13,823 nucleotides of DNA, taken from the NCBI GenBank assembly GCA_028683685.1, contig JAQUHH010000030.1, positions 1 through 13,823 on the forward strand, read 5' to 3'. The notes beneath the pieces were generated by a model. The model was given only the letters and a program-made list of their open reading frames with translations. It was not told where the DNA came from and ran no database searches. Positions 5,643 through 12,842 of the stretch are shown one piece after another; position 1 is the stretch's first letter, and each line of letters starts with the position of its first letter. A program made the translations under genes and the position numbers. This stretch comes from Bacteroidales bacterium (GTDB taxonomy: Bacteria; Bacteroidota; Bacteroidia; Bacteroidales; WCHB1-69).

Positions 5643-7515
5643 TTTCGATAAAATTTTAAAACAAAAAATTGAACAATTCCCATTTGAATATGACCCAAGT
5701 GATTGGAATGGTGTTTTGCAAAAACAAAAATCTGCAAGTGCAGGTTTCTCTTTGTTGACTAAAATTCTTTTTTCTGTTTTCTTGCTTTTATTTGTTTCAA
5801 GTGCCGTTTTTTATTCCATAAACAGGAGTGGAGAACGATTGTCTGTGAAAGATAGTAATGAGATTGTAAATATCAAGATTGAGGATAAAGAGATTGTAAA
5901 CAAACAGATTGGAAATATCAAGATTGAGGATAAAGAGATTGTAAACAAACAGATTGGAAATATCAAGATTGAAGATAAAGAGATTGTAAGTAAAGAGATT
6001 GTTGGAAAGCAGATTGAAGGGAAGGAGATTGCTGGAAAAGAGATTGAGGAGAAACAGATTGTAAATATAAAGATTGAAGATAAAGAGATTGTTGGAAAAG
6101 AGATTGCAGCAAAACAGATTGAGGAGAAAAAGATTGTAAATGCAAAGATTGACCGAGAAGATATTGAAGATAAACAGCTTGAAAATACGGTTGAAAATTT
6201 TAATATTCAAAAAGAGCCTATTTTGGAAAATATTGAAAAGAAGCAATTTTCGGAAGTTTCAAAAAATAATGCTGATTTGCAAACAACCATTTCTATTAAG
6301 GAAGCTGCTGGTAAAGAGATTGCTGGGAGGGAGATTGAAGGGGAAAAGATTGAAGGGGAAAAGATTGAAGGGAAGGAGATTGAAGGGAAGGAGATTGCTG
6401 GAAAAGAGATTGCTAGAAAAGAGATTGTTGAAAAAGAGATTGGAAATACAAAGATTGATAAAAAAGAGCAAACCAAAGATTCTTATTCAAACATTACCGT
6501 AAATGGGGTTGTTCAAAACAGTGAAAACACTTATCAACAATCAGGTTATATTCCCGAAAACCAAGCTGTTGTTCTTGGAGAGGCTCGGATGAAATCCAAT
6601 TATTCTTTTGCTGTATTGAAAAAGTCATTAGATCATTATCTTTCAATATCGCAAATTGGTTTAGAAAGAGCTCGCGATATTGTGGTTCATCTTAATAATC
6701 AATTTCTTAATGACGCTTCGTTGAGTGGTTTTGAAGGCAGATATACATTGTCGTCAAGCATTAATGTGGCGGCTATTACAGAAAATCTGGATGAATTAAA
6801 TCATATTCCATACGAATTTCTACTTACCAATTCATTCCCCATAAAATCTAAACAAATGGGAGTGGGGATTGCTTTTCAGCAAATACGTGGAACGAATTAT
6901 AATACCTTGCTTTTTAATGTGTCGATTGCTAAACAGTTTACCTTAAGTCGGAACAATACCTTGCTTATTGGGGGTGGAATTAATACTTCTAGTATTGATA
7001 AATTGGACATGGTTGGACCCGATTATCCATGGACACAGAGTCCAAATTTAATAAATAAGGAAAATCAATTATTATCTTTGAATTTAGGAATGCGATTTAT
7101 ACATAAATCTATCTATGCAAGTATTTCTACATCAAGCCTATATAGATATGCGTTTACCAAAGATATTCATAATAGCATCAATCCATTTACGCTTCATTTT
7201 GCTACCGGTGGAAGATTGCGATTAAATGGAAAATGGTCGCTTAATCCTTCTGTAAACTATAATTTTATAGCTTATAATTCACATTCATACTTGACCCCTT
7301 ATTTTAGTTTTAGTAAGCAAAATAAGATATATTTTGGGGTACATAGCGAAAACTTTAATTCTGTCGGAGCTCATTTTGGATTTCAAGCATTCCAAAGATT
7401 GGATTGTTATATGAGGGCTGGTTATAGTTTGAATGAAGAGTTAAAAAGCCTTTACGGACCAATCCATTATACCGAAATTGGAATAAAATTGGGAATTGGA
7501 CAGTTTCAAAAATAA
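5635..7515 (+). CDS. Trans-envelope protein: anti-sigma-like head, one TM helix, pentapeptide repeats, PorP/SprF-like barrel
   Basis: This 626-residue protein has four parts. Residues 1-37 (MDNFDKILKQKIEQF, then EYDPSDWNGV) are short and charged and resemble the starts of Bacteroidota proteins encoded beside ECF sigma genes. Residues about 41-61 are one hydrophobic helix (LLTKILFSVFLLLFV) with no signal-peptidase site that I can see. Residues 75-184 hold 22 and 227-276 hold 10 in-register five-residue units, consensus K-E/Q-I-x-x, separated by a 42-residue non-repeat linker. From about residue 315, and most clearly 345-626, come alternating beta-strand segments ending TEIGIKLGIGQFQK, similar to the PorP/SprF family tied to type IX secretion and gliding (LNNQFLNDASLSGFEG, YEFLLTNSFPIKSKQMGVGI, LRLNGKWSLNPSVNYNF). 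The predicted topology has the head in the cytoplasm, repeats in the periplasm and barrel in the outer membrane. Overlap with the sigma gene suggests that it controls the sigma factor. The domain calls are by pattern recognition; the signalling role is inference. Confidence 0.8.
   Translation: MDNFDKILKQKIEQFPFEYDPSDWNGVLQKQKSASAGFSLLTKILFSVFLLLFVSSAVFYSINRSGERLSVKDSNEIVNIKIEDKEIVNKQIGNIKIEDKEIVNKQIGNIKIEDKEIVSKEIVGKQIEGKEIAGKEIEEKQIVNIKIEDKEIVGKEIAAKQIEEKKIVNAKIDREDIEDKQLENTVENFNIQKEPILENIEKKQFSEVSKNNADLQTTISIKEAAGKEIAGREIEGEKIEGEKIEGKEIEGKEIAGKEIARKEIVEKEIGNTKIDKKEQTKDSYSNITVNGVVQNSENTYQQSGYIPENQAVVLGEARMKSNYSFAVLKKSLDHYLSISQIGLERARDIVVHLNNQFLNDASLSGFEGRYTLSSSINVAAITENLDELNHIPYEFLLTNSFPIKSKQMGVGIAFQQIRGTNYNTLLFNVSIAKQFTLSRNNTLLIGGGINTSSIDKLDMVGPDYPWTQSPNLINKENQLLSLNLGMRFIHKSIYASISTSSLYRYAFTKDIHNSINPFTLHFATGGRLRLNGKWSLNPSVNYNFIAYNSHSYLTPYFSFSKQNKIYFGVHSENFNSVGAHFGFQAFQRLDCYMRAGYSLNEELKSLYGPIHYTEIGIKLGIGQFQK
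5857..6186 (+). repeat. In-frame 15-base tandem repeat tract A (22 units)
   Basis: Twenty-two consecutive 15-base units encode five-residue units such as KEIVN, KQIGN, IKIED, KEIVG and KEIAA without breaking register (residues 75-184). A higher-order 45-base duplication is visible: 5887-5931 and 5932-5976 differ at one base and each encode KEIVNKQIGNIKIED. Units toward the 3' end diverge (AKIDR, EDIED, KQLEN), as expected for an old array with recent expansion near its start. Confidence 0.95.
6313..6462 (+). repeat. In-frame 15-base tandem repeat tract B (10 units)
   Basis: Ten further units (residues 227-276), mostly KEIAG, EKIEG and KEIEG, end in degenerate KEIGN and TKIDK. The unit type is related to tract A but richer in Gly and Glu, so the two arrays share ancestry but have expanded separately. 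Confidence 0.93.
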
Positions 7516-7602
7516 GTGATTTTTTGCAGTTAGACAAAAGGCTTCAATTTGTTTATGAAAACGATTTGATTTTAAGACATGTTTTCTATCGCATAATTTA
7601 AA

Positions 7603-7785
7603 ATGTGGAAGTTATGGCTAATTTTTATCACTATAAAATTTATTTTTTTTGCTTTCTTAGGATTTATGTTTAAATATTATTTTTCTATTGGTTTGTCAAG
7701 AAAAAGGAATAAGATTTTTTTTGATTTATTGTCACTGTTGTCCGATAAAAAATTAGCAAATCAATGTAATATAATGATTAAATGA
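7603..7785 (+). CDS. Doubtful small membrane peptide
   Basis: A 60-codon ATG-started frame encodes a hydrophobic N-terminus (WKLWLIFITIKFIFFAFLGF) followed by a basic, polar tail (SRKRNKIFF). It could be a one-helix membrane peptide. However, very AT-rich DNA produces Phe/Ile/Leu-rich open frames by chance, no ribosome-binding or promoter element is evident, and I recognise no homologue. It lies 87 bases after the barrel-protein gene on the same strand. Confidence 0.22.
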   Translation: MWKLWLIFITIKFIFFAFLGFMFKYYFSIGLSRKRNKIFFDLLSLLSDKKLANQCNIMIK

Positions 7786-7842
7786 TATTTACAAGTGATA
7801 TAAGAAAATGGAGCATGGTTTTTTGTATTGATATTCATTCGT

Positions 7843-7908
7843 GATTTTCAATACTTTTACCCTTAACCCTTAAGGGAGAGTGTTGAAAATCAATCAATTA
7901 TTTTTTTT
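7843..7908. terminator. Long hairpin, probable bidirectional terminator
   Basis: Bases 7843-7857 pair with 7877-7891 over 15 positions, counting two G-U pairs in the plus-strand transcript. Inside, CCCTTAA (7860-7866) pairs with TTAAGGG (7870-7876) around a CCC loop, so the structure totals about 22 pairs with one small bulge. Eight T follow at 7901-7908. It lies between the plus-strand sigma/barrel unit and the end of the minus-strand murA, where a two-way terminator is expected. The T-run favours plus-strand transcripts. Confidence 0.65.
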
Positions 7909-7999
7909 GTGCAAAAATTGTTTCGCTATTAGTTGATTTCAAATCTCAAGCTCATACTTATTTCATTCGTCTACTAAAAAAAGCTAGATTAAAAGCAGT

Positions 8000-9307
8000 C
8001 TATTCATATCTTTTTATCTTGGCTCCCAATTGTTTCAATCTGCCATCAATATTTTGATATCCTCTTTCAATTTGTTCGATGTTGTAAATTCTGCTTTTAC
8101 CTTTGGCGGAAAGTGCTGCAAAAAGCTGAGCAACTCCCGCTCTAATATCAGGCGAAACCATATCAATTCCTTTAAGAGGATATTTATGATCAAGTCCGAT
8201 AACAGTAGCTCTGTGCGGATCGCAAAGAATAATTTGGGCTCCCATATCAATCAATTTATCAACAAAGAAAAGTCGACTTTCAAACATTTTTTGATGAATC
8301 AAAACACTTCCCTTTGCATTGATAGCCGTCACTAAAATAATGCTAATTAAGTCGGGAGTAAATCCAGGCCAAGGAGCATCTGAAATAGTCATAATGGAGC
8401 CATCCATAAATGTTTCTACTTCGTATGATTTTTGTTCGGGAATAATTAAATCATCGCCCTCTTCAATCACAATAACACCCAATCGGCGAAAAACATCAGG
8501 AATCACTCCTAAATTTTCAACACTTACATTTTTAATACGAATGTGCGATTGAGTCATGGCTGCAAGTCCGATAAAACTACCAATTTCAATCATGTCGGGC
8601 AACATAGTATGCTCGCAACCATTTAAAGAAGTCACTCCTTCAATCGTCAATAAGTTGGAACCCACTCCGGAAATCTTCGCCCCCATCCTGTTCAACATTT
8701 TGCAAAGTTGAGAAAGATAAGGTTCGCAAGCCGCGTTGAAAATAGTGGTTGTGCCTTCTGCCATCACCGCTGCCATCACAATATTTGCGGTTCCCGTAAC
8801 CGATGCTTCATCCAAAAGCATATAACATCCGGTAAGCTTTTCTGCTTTTAACTCAAAAACACTAGAATCATCACAAAAATCAAAAGAAGCACCCAGCTTT
8901 TGCATGCCAATAAAGTGCGTATCTAATTTTCGACGACCAATTTTATCCCCTCCTGGTTTGGCAGCATAAACACGACCAAACCGAGCCAATAGAGGGCCAA
9001 TTAACATTACTGAACCACGAATACTGCGTGCTAATTTTAAAAATTCGGAAGTTTTTAAATAATCAATATTGACCGTTTTGGCTTCAAATTCAAAAACACC
9101 ATCTCCTTTAGACTTAACTAAAACTCCTAAATTCTCAATTAATCGTATCAAATTATTGACATCTATAATGTCTGGAACATTATGAAGTGTCACTTTTTGA
9201 TCGGTCAACAAAACCGCACAAATAATTTGTAAAGCTTCATTTTTCGCACCTTGAGGGGTGATTTCACCATGTAAACCGTAACCCCCTTCTATTTCAAAAT
9301 ATGCCAT
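8000..9307 (-). CDS. murA: UDP-N-acetylglucosamine 1-carboxyvinyltransferase
   Basis: MurA transfers enolpyruvate from PEP to UDP-GlcNAc, the first committed step of peptidoglycan synthesis, in the cytoplasm. I start it at the ATG at 9305-9307, giving 435 residues beginning MAYFEIEGGYGLHGEI. The frame is open to an ATG at 9355, but that adds 16 residues with no counterpart in the family and places a -7 element inside the gene. Lys22 and Asn23 are in PQGAKNEALQ. The catalytic loop reads AAKPGGDKIGRRKLDTH, so the position of the usual PEP-reactive Cys (Cys115 in Escherichia coli) is Asp121. The later PWPGFTPDLIS contains the conserved general-base Asp. Asp in the loop is known in several MurA enzymes and makes them insensitive to fosfomycin. 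The gene appears monocistronic here. Confidence 0.96.
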   Translation of the reverse strand: MAYFEIEGGYGLHGEITPQGAKNEALQIICAVLLTDQKVTLHNVPDIIDVNNLIRLIENLGVLVKSKGDGVFEFEAKTVNIDYLKTSEFLKLARSIRGSVMLIGPLLARFGRVYAAKPGGDKIGRRKLDTHFIGMQKLGASFDFCDDSSVFELKAEKLTGCYMLLDEASVTGTANIVMAAVMAEGTTTIFNAACEPYLSQLCKMLNRMGAKISGVGSNLLTIEGVTSLNGCEHTMLPDMIEIGSFIGLAAMTQSHIRIKNVSVENLGVIPDVFRRLGVIVIEEGDDLIIPEQKSYEVETFMDGSIMTISDAPWPGFTPDLISIILVTAINAKGSVLIHQKMFESRLFFVDKLIDMGAQIILCDPHRATVIGLDHKYPLKGIDMVSPDIRAGVAQLFAALSAKGKSRIYNIEQIERGYQNIDGRLKQLGAKIKRYE

Positions 9308-9324
9308 ATCTTTTGTTTTTTTTA

Positions 9325-9332
9325 CAAACCTA
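9325..9332 (-). promoter_or_regulatory. Putative -7 element for murA
   Basis: On the minus strand this is TAGGTTTG, matching TAnnTTTG, 17 bases before the ATG at 9307. It implies a short leader and argues against the upstream in-frame ATG at 9355 as the start. No clear -33 TTG was found. Confidence 0.4.
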
Positions 9333-9648
9333 ATAAAAATATTAATAACAGACATTCTTTCAGATAAAAGTAAGTAACAAAGGAATCTTCAAAACTTATT
9401 TTAACAAGTTTACCTCAATCCCTATAGAACTTAAATTGCAAAAATCAATATCCTGCTTCATTTTCTTTACCTCGCTTAATTCGACAAACTCATCACATCG
9501 CCTAAAGGATGGAAAATGAAGCAAAAAATGTATTACTAATTTGTAATTAATCTTTCAAGAACACAATTTAAATTGCAAAAGAGGGGTTTTCAACAAGTTT
9601 GTGTTACTAAAATAATCAAAAAGCAGAGGTTCTATTTTGGGGTCTTGT

Positions 9649-9656
9649 TACTTTTG
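9649..9656 (+). promoter_or_regulatory. Putative -7 element for xthA-ompA
   Basis: TACTTTTG matches TAnnTTTG and lies 31 bases before the xthA ATG. A -33 TTG at the usual distance is not evident. Confidence 0.4.
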
Positions 9657-9687
9657 TATTAGAATACCTTAAAACTACACTCTAATT

Positions 9688-10464
9688 ATGAAATCGAAAC
9701 TCAGAATAGCTACTTACAATGTAAACGGAATTCGCTCCTCGCTGAGTAAAGGACTGGTTGACTGGATGTTGGAAGAAGATATTGATGTTCTTTGCGTTCA
9801 GGAAATAAAAGCCAATATTGACCAAATACCTCATTTTTTCTTTGAAGAAGCGGGCTACAAAACATATTGGTATTCCGCAGAAAGAAAGGGATACAGCGGC
9901 GTTGCGATTATTTCCAAACAAAAACCCGACAAAGTTGAGTACGGAATGGGAATGGAATTATACGACCGAGAAGGACGTTTTATCCGTGCCGATTTCGGCG
10001 ATTTGTCCATCGTTTCTGTCTATCATCCTTCGGGAAGCAGCGGCGATGAAAGACTTGCTTTTAAAATGGAATGGTTGGAGGCTTTTACGAGCTATATCAA
10101 CGAATTGAAAAAAATACGTCCCAATCTTATTATCTGCGGCGACTTCAATATTTGCCACCAAGCTATTGATATTCACGACCCTATACGAAACGCCAAAGTT
10201 TCGGGTTTCCTTCCCGAAGAACGACAATGGCTCACGGAATTTATTGATTCCGGCTTTCGTGATTCCTTCCGAATGCTTCATCCAGAACCTCATCAATATA
10301 CCTGGTGGAGCTATAGAGCCAATGCTCGCCCTAAAAATTTAGGCTGGAGAATTGATTACATTATGCATGCAAACCATCTCGACGATACACTGATTCATTC
10401 TGCCATTGCATCCGATGCCGTTCACTCCGACCACTGTCCCGTAATTTGTGATTATAATGTTTAA
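9688..10464 (+). CDS. xthA: Exodeoxyribonuclease III (AP endonuclease)
   Basis: The 258-residue protein belongs to the exonuclease III/APE1 family of the Mg-dependent endonuclease/exonuclease/phosphatase fold. It cuts DNA 5' of abasic sites and trims 3' ends in base excision repair. Active-site positions are all present: Asn11 in TYNVNGIR, Glu39 in CVQEIKA, Tyr112 in VYHPSG, Asp152 and Asn154 in CGDFNI, and Ser247-Asp248-His249 in HSDHCPV. YTWWSYR and WRIDYIM are the expected substrate-side motifs. Length and motif spacing are normal, so it should be active. The ompA-type gene follows after 24 bases and is probably co-transcribed. Confidence 0.95.
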   Translation: MKSKLRIATYNVNGIRSSLSKGLVDWMLEEDIDVLCVQEIKANIDQIPHFFFEEAGYKTYWYSAERKGYSGVAIISKQKPDKVEYGMGMELYDREGRFIRADFGDLSIVSVYHPSGSSGDERLAFKMEWLEAFTSYINELKKIRPNLIICGDFNICHQAIDIHDPIRNAKVSGFLPEERQWLTEFIDSGFRDSFRMLHPEPHQYTWWSYRANARPKNLGWRIDYIMHANHLDDTLIHSAIASDAVHSDHCPVICDYNV

Positions 10465-10488
10465 AAAATAAATAAATAAAATACCACT

Positions 10489-11499
10489 ATGAAACGTTTT
10501 TTTATAACCGCCGGACTCCTTATTTCAATTTCCATATTGACTTCATGCGTGTCGCAACAAAAATATTCAGAAGCTGAAAATCGTCGCCAAACTTGCGAAA
10601 GCGAACTCAGTGCTATTAAAGGTGAGAATGTAGACCTAAACAATGTTTACACCGAAGCCAAAGCGAATCTCGACAGACTGAGCGTGCAACATGAACAACT
10701 AAAAAGAGACACTTTATTATTGGGTCGGAATTATCGTGCACAACATACCAATTATCAAAAACTTCAAGAGGCTTATGATGATTTGCTAAAATCAACCCAA
10801 TCTTTGACCTCGGGAAATAAAGATGAAGTGGCTAAAATCCTTGAAAGTCTCAACAAACTTCGTTTGGATTTATTAAAAAGAGAAGACGATTTAAAAATGA
10901 TGGAAACAGAAATGAACAACCGATTGATTGATTTGGAAGAAAAAGAACGTCTGATAAAACTGAAAGAGGACAAAATCAATGAATTGCAATCCATTCTAGA
11001 CAATAAAGATTTTGCAGTAAACGCCTTGCGAGAAAAAGTTTTGGCTGCCCTTACAGGATTCCAAAATAATGGATTAAATGTGTACCAAAAAAATGGAAAA
11101 GTTTACGTTTCTATGGACGAAAAATTGCTGTTCAAAACGGGAAGTTACCAAGTTGATTCTAGAGGAGAAGCCGCTTTAAAAGAACTTGCTTTTATTTTAG
11201 AAAACGATGCCGATATTTCCATTATGATTGAAGGTCAGACTGACGACGTTCCATACAGAGCCGCACAAGGACAAATTACTGATAACTGGGATCTTAGCGT
11301 GTTAAGAGCGACTTCTGTGGTTAGAATCCTTCTTAAGCATGGAGAAATCAGTCCCAAAAGACTAACCGCTGCCGGTCGTGGCGAACACAATCCCATCGAC
11401 ACCGGAAAAACAGCAGAAGCCAGAGCCAAAAACAGACGTACAGACATTATTTTGACTCCTAAAATGGACGAACTTCTCAAAATCCTAGAATCAAATTAA
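10489..11499 (+). CDS. OmpA-family lipoprotein with coiled-coil stalk
   Basis: The 336-residue protein begins with a lipoprotein signal (MKRFFITAGLLISISILTSC) whose lipobox LTSC places the acylated Cys at residue 20, so it is probably anchored in the outer membrane. Residues about 25-190 are highly charged and heptad-like (KREDDLKMMETEMNNRLIDL and neighbours), predicting a long coiled coil. Residues about 205-325 are an OmpA/MotB peptidoglycan-binding domain: LLFKTGSYQVDSRGEAAL, IMIEGQTDDVPY, NWDLSVLRATSVVRIL, RLTAAGRGEHNPI and AKNRRTDI. The Asp in GQTDD and the Arg in the LSVLRA helix fit the positions that bind diaminopimelate. The likely role is tethering the outer membrane to the wall; a specific partner is unknown. 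It is the second gene after xthA and ends at a strong terminator. Confidence 0.92.
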   Translation: MKRFFITAGLLISISILTSCVSQQKYSEAENRRQTCESELSAIKGENVDLNNVYTEAKANLDRLSVQHEQLKRDTLLLGRNYRAQHTNYQKLQEAYDDLLKSTQSLTSGNKDEVAKILESLNKLRLDLLKREDDLKMMETEMNNRLIDLEEKERLIKLKEDKINELQSILDNKDFAVNALREKVLAALTGFQNNGLNVYQKNGKVYVSMDEKLLFKTGSYQVDSRGEAALKELAFILENDADISIMIEGQTDDVPYRAAQGQITDNWDLSVLRATSVVRILLKHGEISPKRLTAAGRGEHNPIDTGKTAEARAKNRRTDIILTPKMDELLKILESN

Positions 11500-11528
11500 A
11501 AATTTTGTCATAAGGAAGACAACGTTTT

Positions 11529-11565
11529 ACAAACAAAGCCACTTTTGAAAAGTGGCTTTGTTTGT
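11529..11565 (+). terminator. Rho-independent terminator after the OmpA gene
   Basis: Bases 11529-11545 (ACAAACAAAGCCACTTT) pair perfectly with 11549-11565 around the loop TGA, a 17-bp stem with a G/C-rich centre. The right arm is T-rich and serves as the U tract. It starts 30 bases after the OmpA stop, as expected for the end of the xthA-ompA unit. Confidence 0.85.
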
Positions 11566-11842
11566 ATTTAAACTCTTCTTTTTTAGAATTTGTATATCCA
11601 AACAGCGTTTAGTGAAATATTTGCATAATACGCTGGAATATTCAAAAACTTTTTTTTTGACAAAAAAACATGGAATTAGTCTAGGCATATGCATTCGATT
11701 TTGGATGTATAAGAATGGGTTGTAAGCAATAGTTATGAAACACACTACATATTAACTCATAAACAAAATGAGTATTACAACATTCGAACTTAAATCGTTC
11801 GCTACTTCTACGTTTTTACGAAATTGAATTTAAAAATCAAAT

Positions 11843-12547
11843 ATGAAAGCAATACGTTACATCATTTTTATTCCAATAGTTTTTTTGATTGTAATGTTGG
11901 TTTACACTTTGTTACCCTTGTCACTATTTGGCTTAATGAGCTTGAGTAAATCCTGGCTAGTTATCTTACTAATATTCTTCGGTGGTTTAACTTTAAGCAT
12001 TTTTACTTTATTACCAGGTGGCATAACATGGCTATCGGCTAAAATTTCACCAACCAAAAAGTTTGCTTTTTATTCTGTATTGATAATTAGCCTTCTTCTA
12101 GGCATTTCACAAATTTATAGGTATTGGACAAACCCCTACCTGACTGAAAATGGTTTTGGTATATTCTTAGGAATTATGCTGACTTGTTTAACGATTGGAT
12201 TTGCTTCATCTTTATCTGTCGGTGCAGGAATCGAAATATTTGAAGAAAAAGAAACATCTCTTGGCTTTATACTTTTAATAGGAACAATCATTTTTTACAT
12301 AGGCATATTCTTAGCATTTTGTTTGTTATCAACAAAGATTTGCTATATCAACCCAGGCAAGACTTACACTTGGTATTCTGGAATTTGGCACGGAATTTTT
12401 ATTATTCCGAATTGGGTCGTAAGTTGGTTTGCTGATGATGTATATTGTAAGGCACCGAATTCAACGACAGCATACAGTATTTGGTGGTGGATTAGTTTTG
12501 TTTTTATGGGACTGGGATTGATTGATGGAGGAAATAGTCGCAGATAA
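11843..12547 (+). CDS. Polytopic membrane protein, function unknown
   Basis: This 234-residue protein is almost entirely hydrophobic, with about seven possible membrane helices near residues 5-27, 38-60, 75-93, 104-124, 139-162, 174-190 and 212-228. No transport or enzymatic motif is recognised. The C-terminal part (YTWYSGIWHGIFIIPNWVVS, then WFADDVYCKAP) resembles, by memory only, short bacterial membrane proteins with a GIWHG...S.F.D.V pattern, which would make this an extended member. The start ATG is preceded by A-rich sequence with no Shine-Dalgarno, normal for the phylum. A 40-base gap leads to a DUF6804-like remnant with a similar small-membrane-protein character, so this may be accessory cargo rather than core genome. 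Confidence 0.7.
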   Translation: MKAIRYIIFIPIVFLIVMLVYTLLPLSLFGLMSLSKSWLVILLIFFGGLTLSIFTLLPGGITWLSAKISPTKKFAFYSVLIISLLLGISQIYRYWTNPYLTENGFGIFLGIMLTCLTIGFASSLSVGAGIEIFEEKETSLGFILLIGTIIFYIGIFLAFCLLSTKICYINPGKTYTWYSGIWHGIFIIPNWVVSWFADDVYCKAPNSTTAYSIWWWISFVFMGLGLIDGGNSRR

Positions 12548-12590
12548 GTACTTTAAAAAAAGAATCAATGTCAAACACAATAAAAAATAA

Positions 12591-12842
12591 TTTTATCAAT
12601 TTGTCAGGTTCGCAGGTCTTGTTGGCTTTGGATTTTTAGCTTACAAAGCACATCAAAATGGAAAGGGAAAAGAGATGTTTATTTTTGGAGCTTGGGCTTT
12701 ACTTTTTCAACCATTTTTTAAAACTGCATTAGGCAGACAAGTTCGGAATGTGATAGATGTGATTATAGGATTAGGCTTAATAATCTCAATTTTTATTGAC
12801 CGAAAGAAGAAAATCAATGATAAAATACAAACCAACCGCTAA
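12591..12842 (+). pseudogene. Beheaded DUF6804-like small membrane protein
   Basis: Read from 12591 the frame gives FYQFVRFAGLVGFGFLAYKA, then GKEMFIFGAWALLFQPFFKT, ALGRQVRNVIDVIIGLGLII and a stop at 12840-12842. These blocks resemble the DUF6804 family of small two- or three-helix membrane proteins, which normally have an additional N-terminal helix of some 20-30 residues. Here a TAA lies immediately upstream at 12588 and no ATG is in frame before the conserved part. The nearby ATG at 12568 is in another frame and stops after 23 codons. A frameshift or deletion has therefore probably removed the start. A sequencing error is an alternative. An internal ATG would make only a short fragment. 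Confidence 0.6.

Larger units (their letters stand above)
9308..9687. other. Divergent intergenic region between murA and xthA
   Basis: About 380 bases with no convincing ORF on either strand. Each end carries a TAnnTTTG element facing its gene. Nothing recognisable was seen in the middle. Confidence 0.5.

Noticed and set aside
5797..6246. Long open frame on the minus strand encoding NLF-x-x repeats that resemble a classic pentapeptide-repeat protein
   Set aside because: It is the antisense image of the K-E-I-x-x array: a stop-free 15-base repeat keeps several frames open and AATCT/CTT reads as Asn-Leu-Phe. It has no start context and lies wholly within a better-supported gene.
6207..6476. 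Minus-strand frames with SISFPSIF-like repeats opposite repeat tract B
   Set aside because: Same cause: shadows of the in-frame 15-base repeats.
9308..9355. Upstream in-frame ATG adding 16 residues to MurA
   Set aside because: The extra residues precede the normal family start MAYFEIEGG and would place the TAGGTTTG promoter element within the coding sequence.
11769..11828. 19-codon ATG frame before the polytopic membrane protein (MSITTFELKSFATSTFLRN)
   Set aside because: It is too short, with no recognisable leader-peptide or toxin character and no ribosome-binding signal.
12568..12639. 23-codon ATG frame overlapping the DUF6804-like remnant
   Set aside because: It is in a different frame from the conserved core, and its residues do not resemble the missing N-terminal helix.
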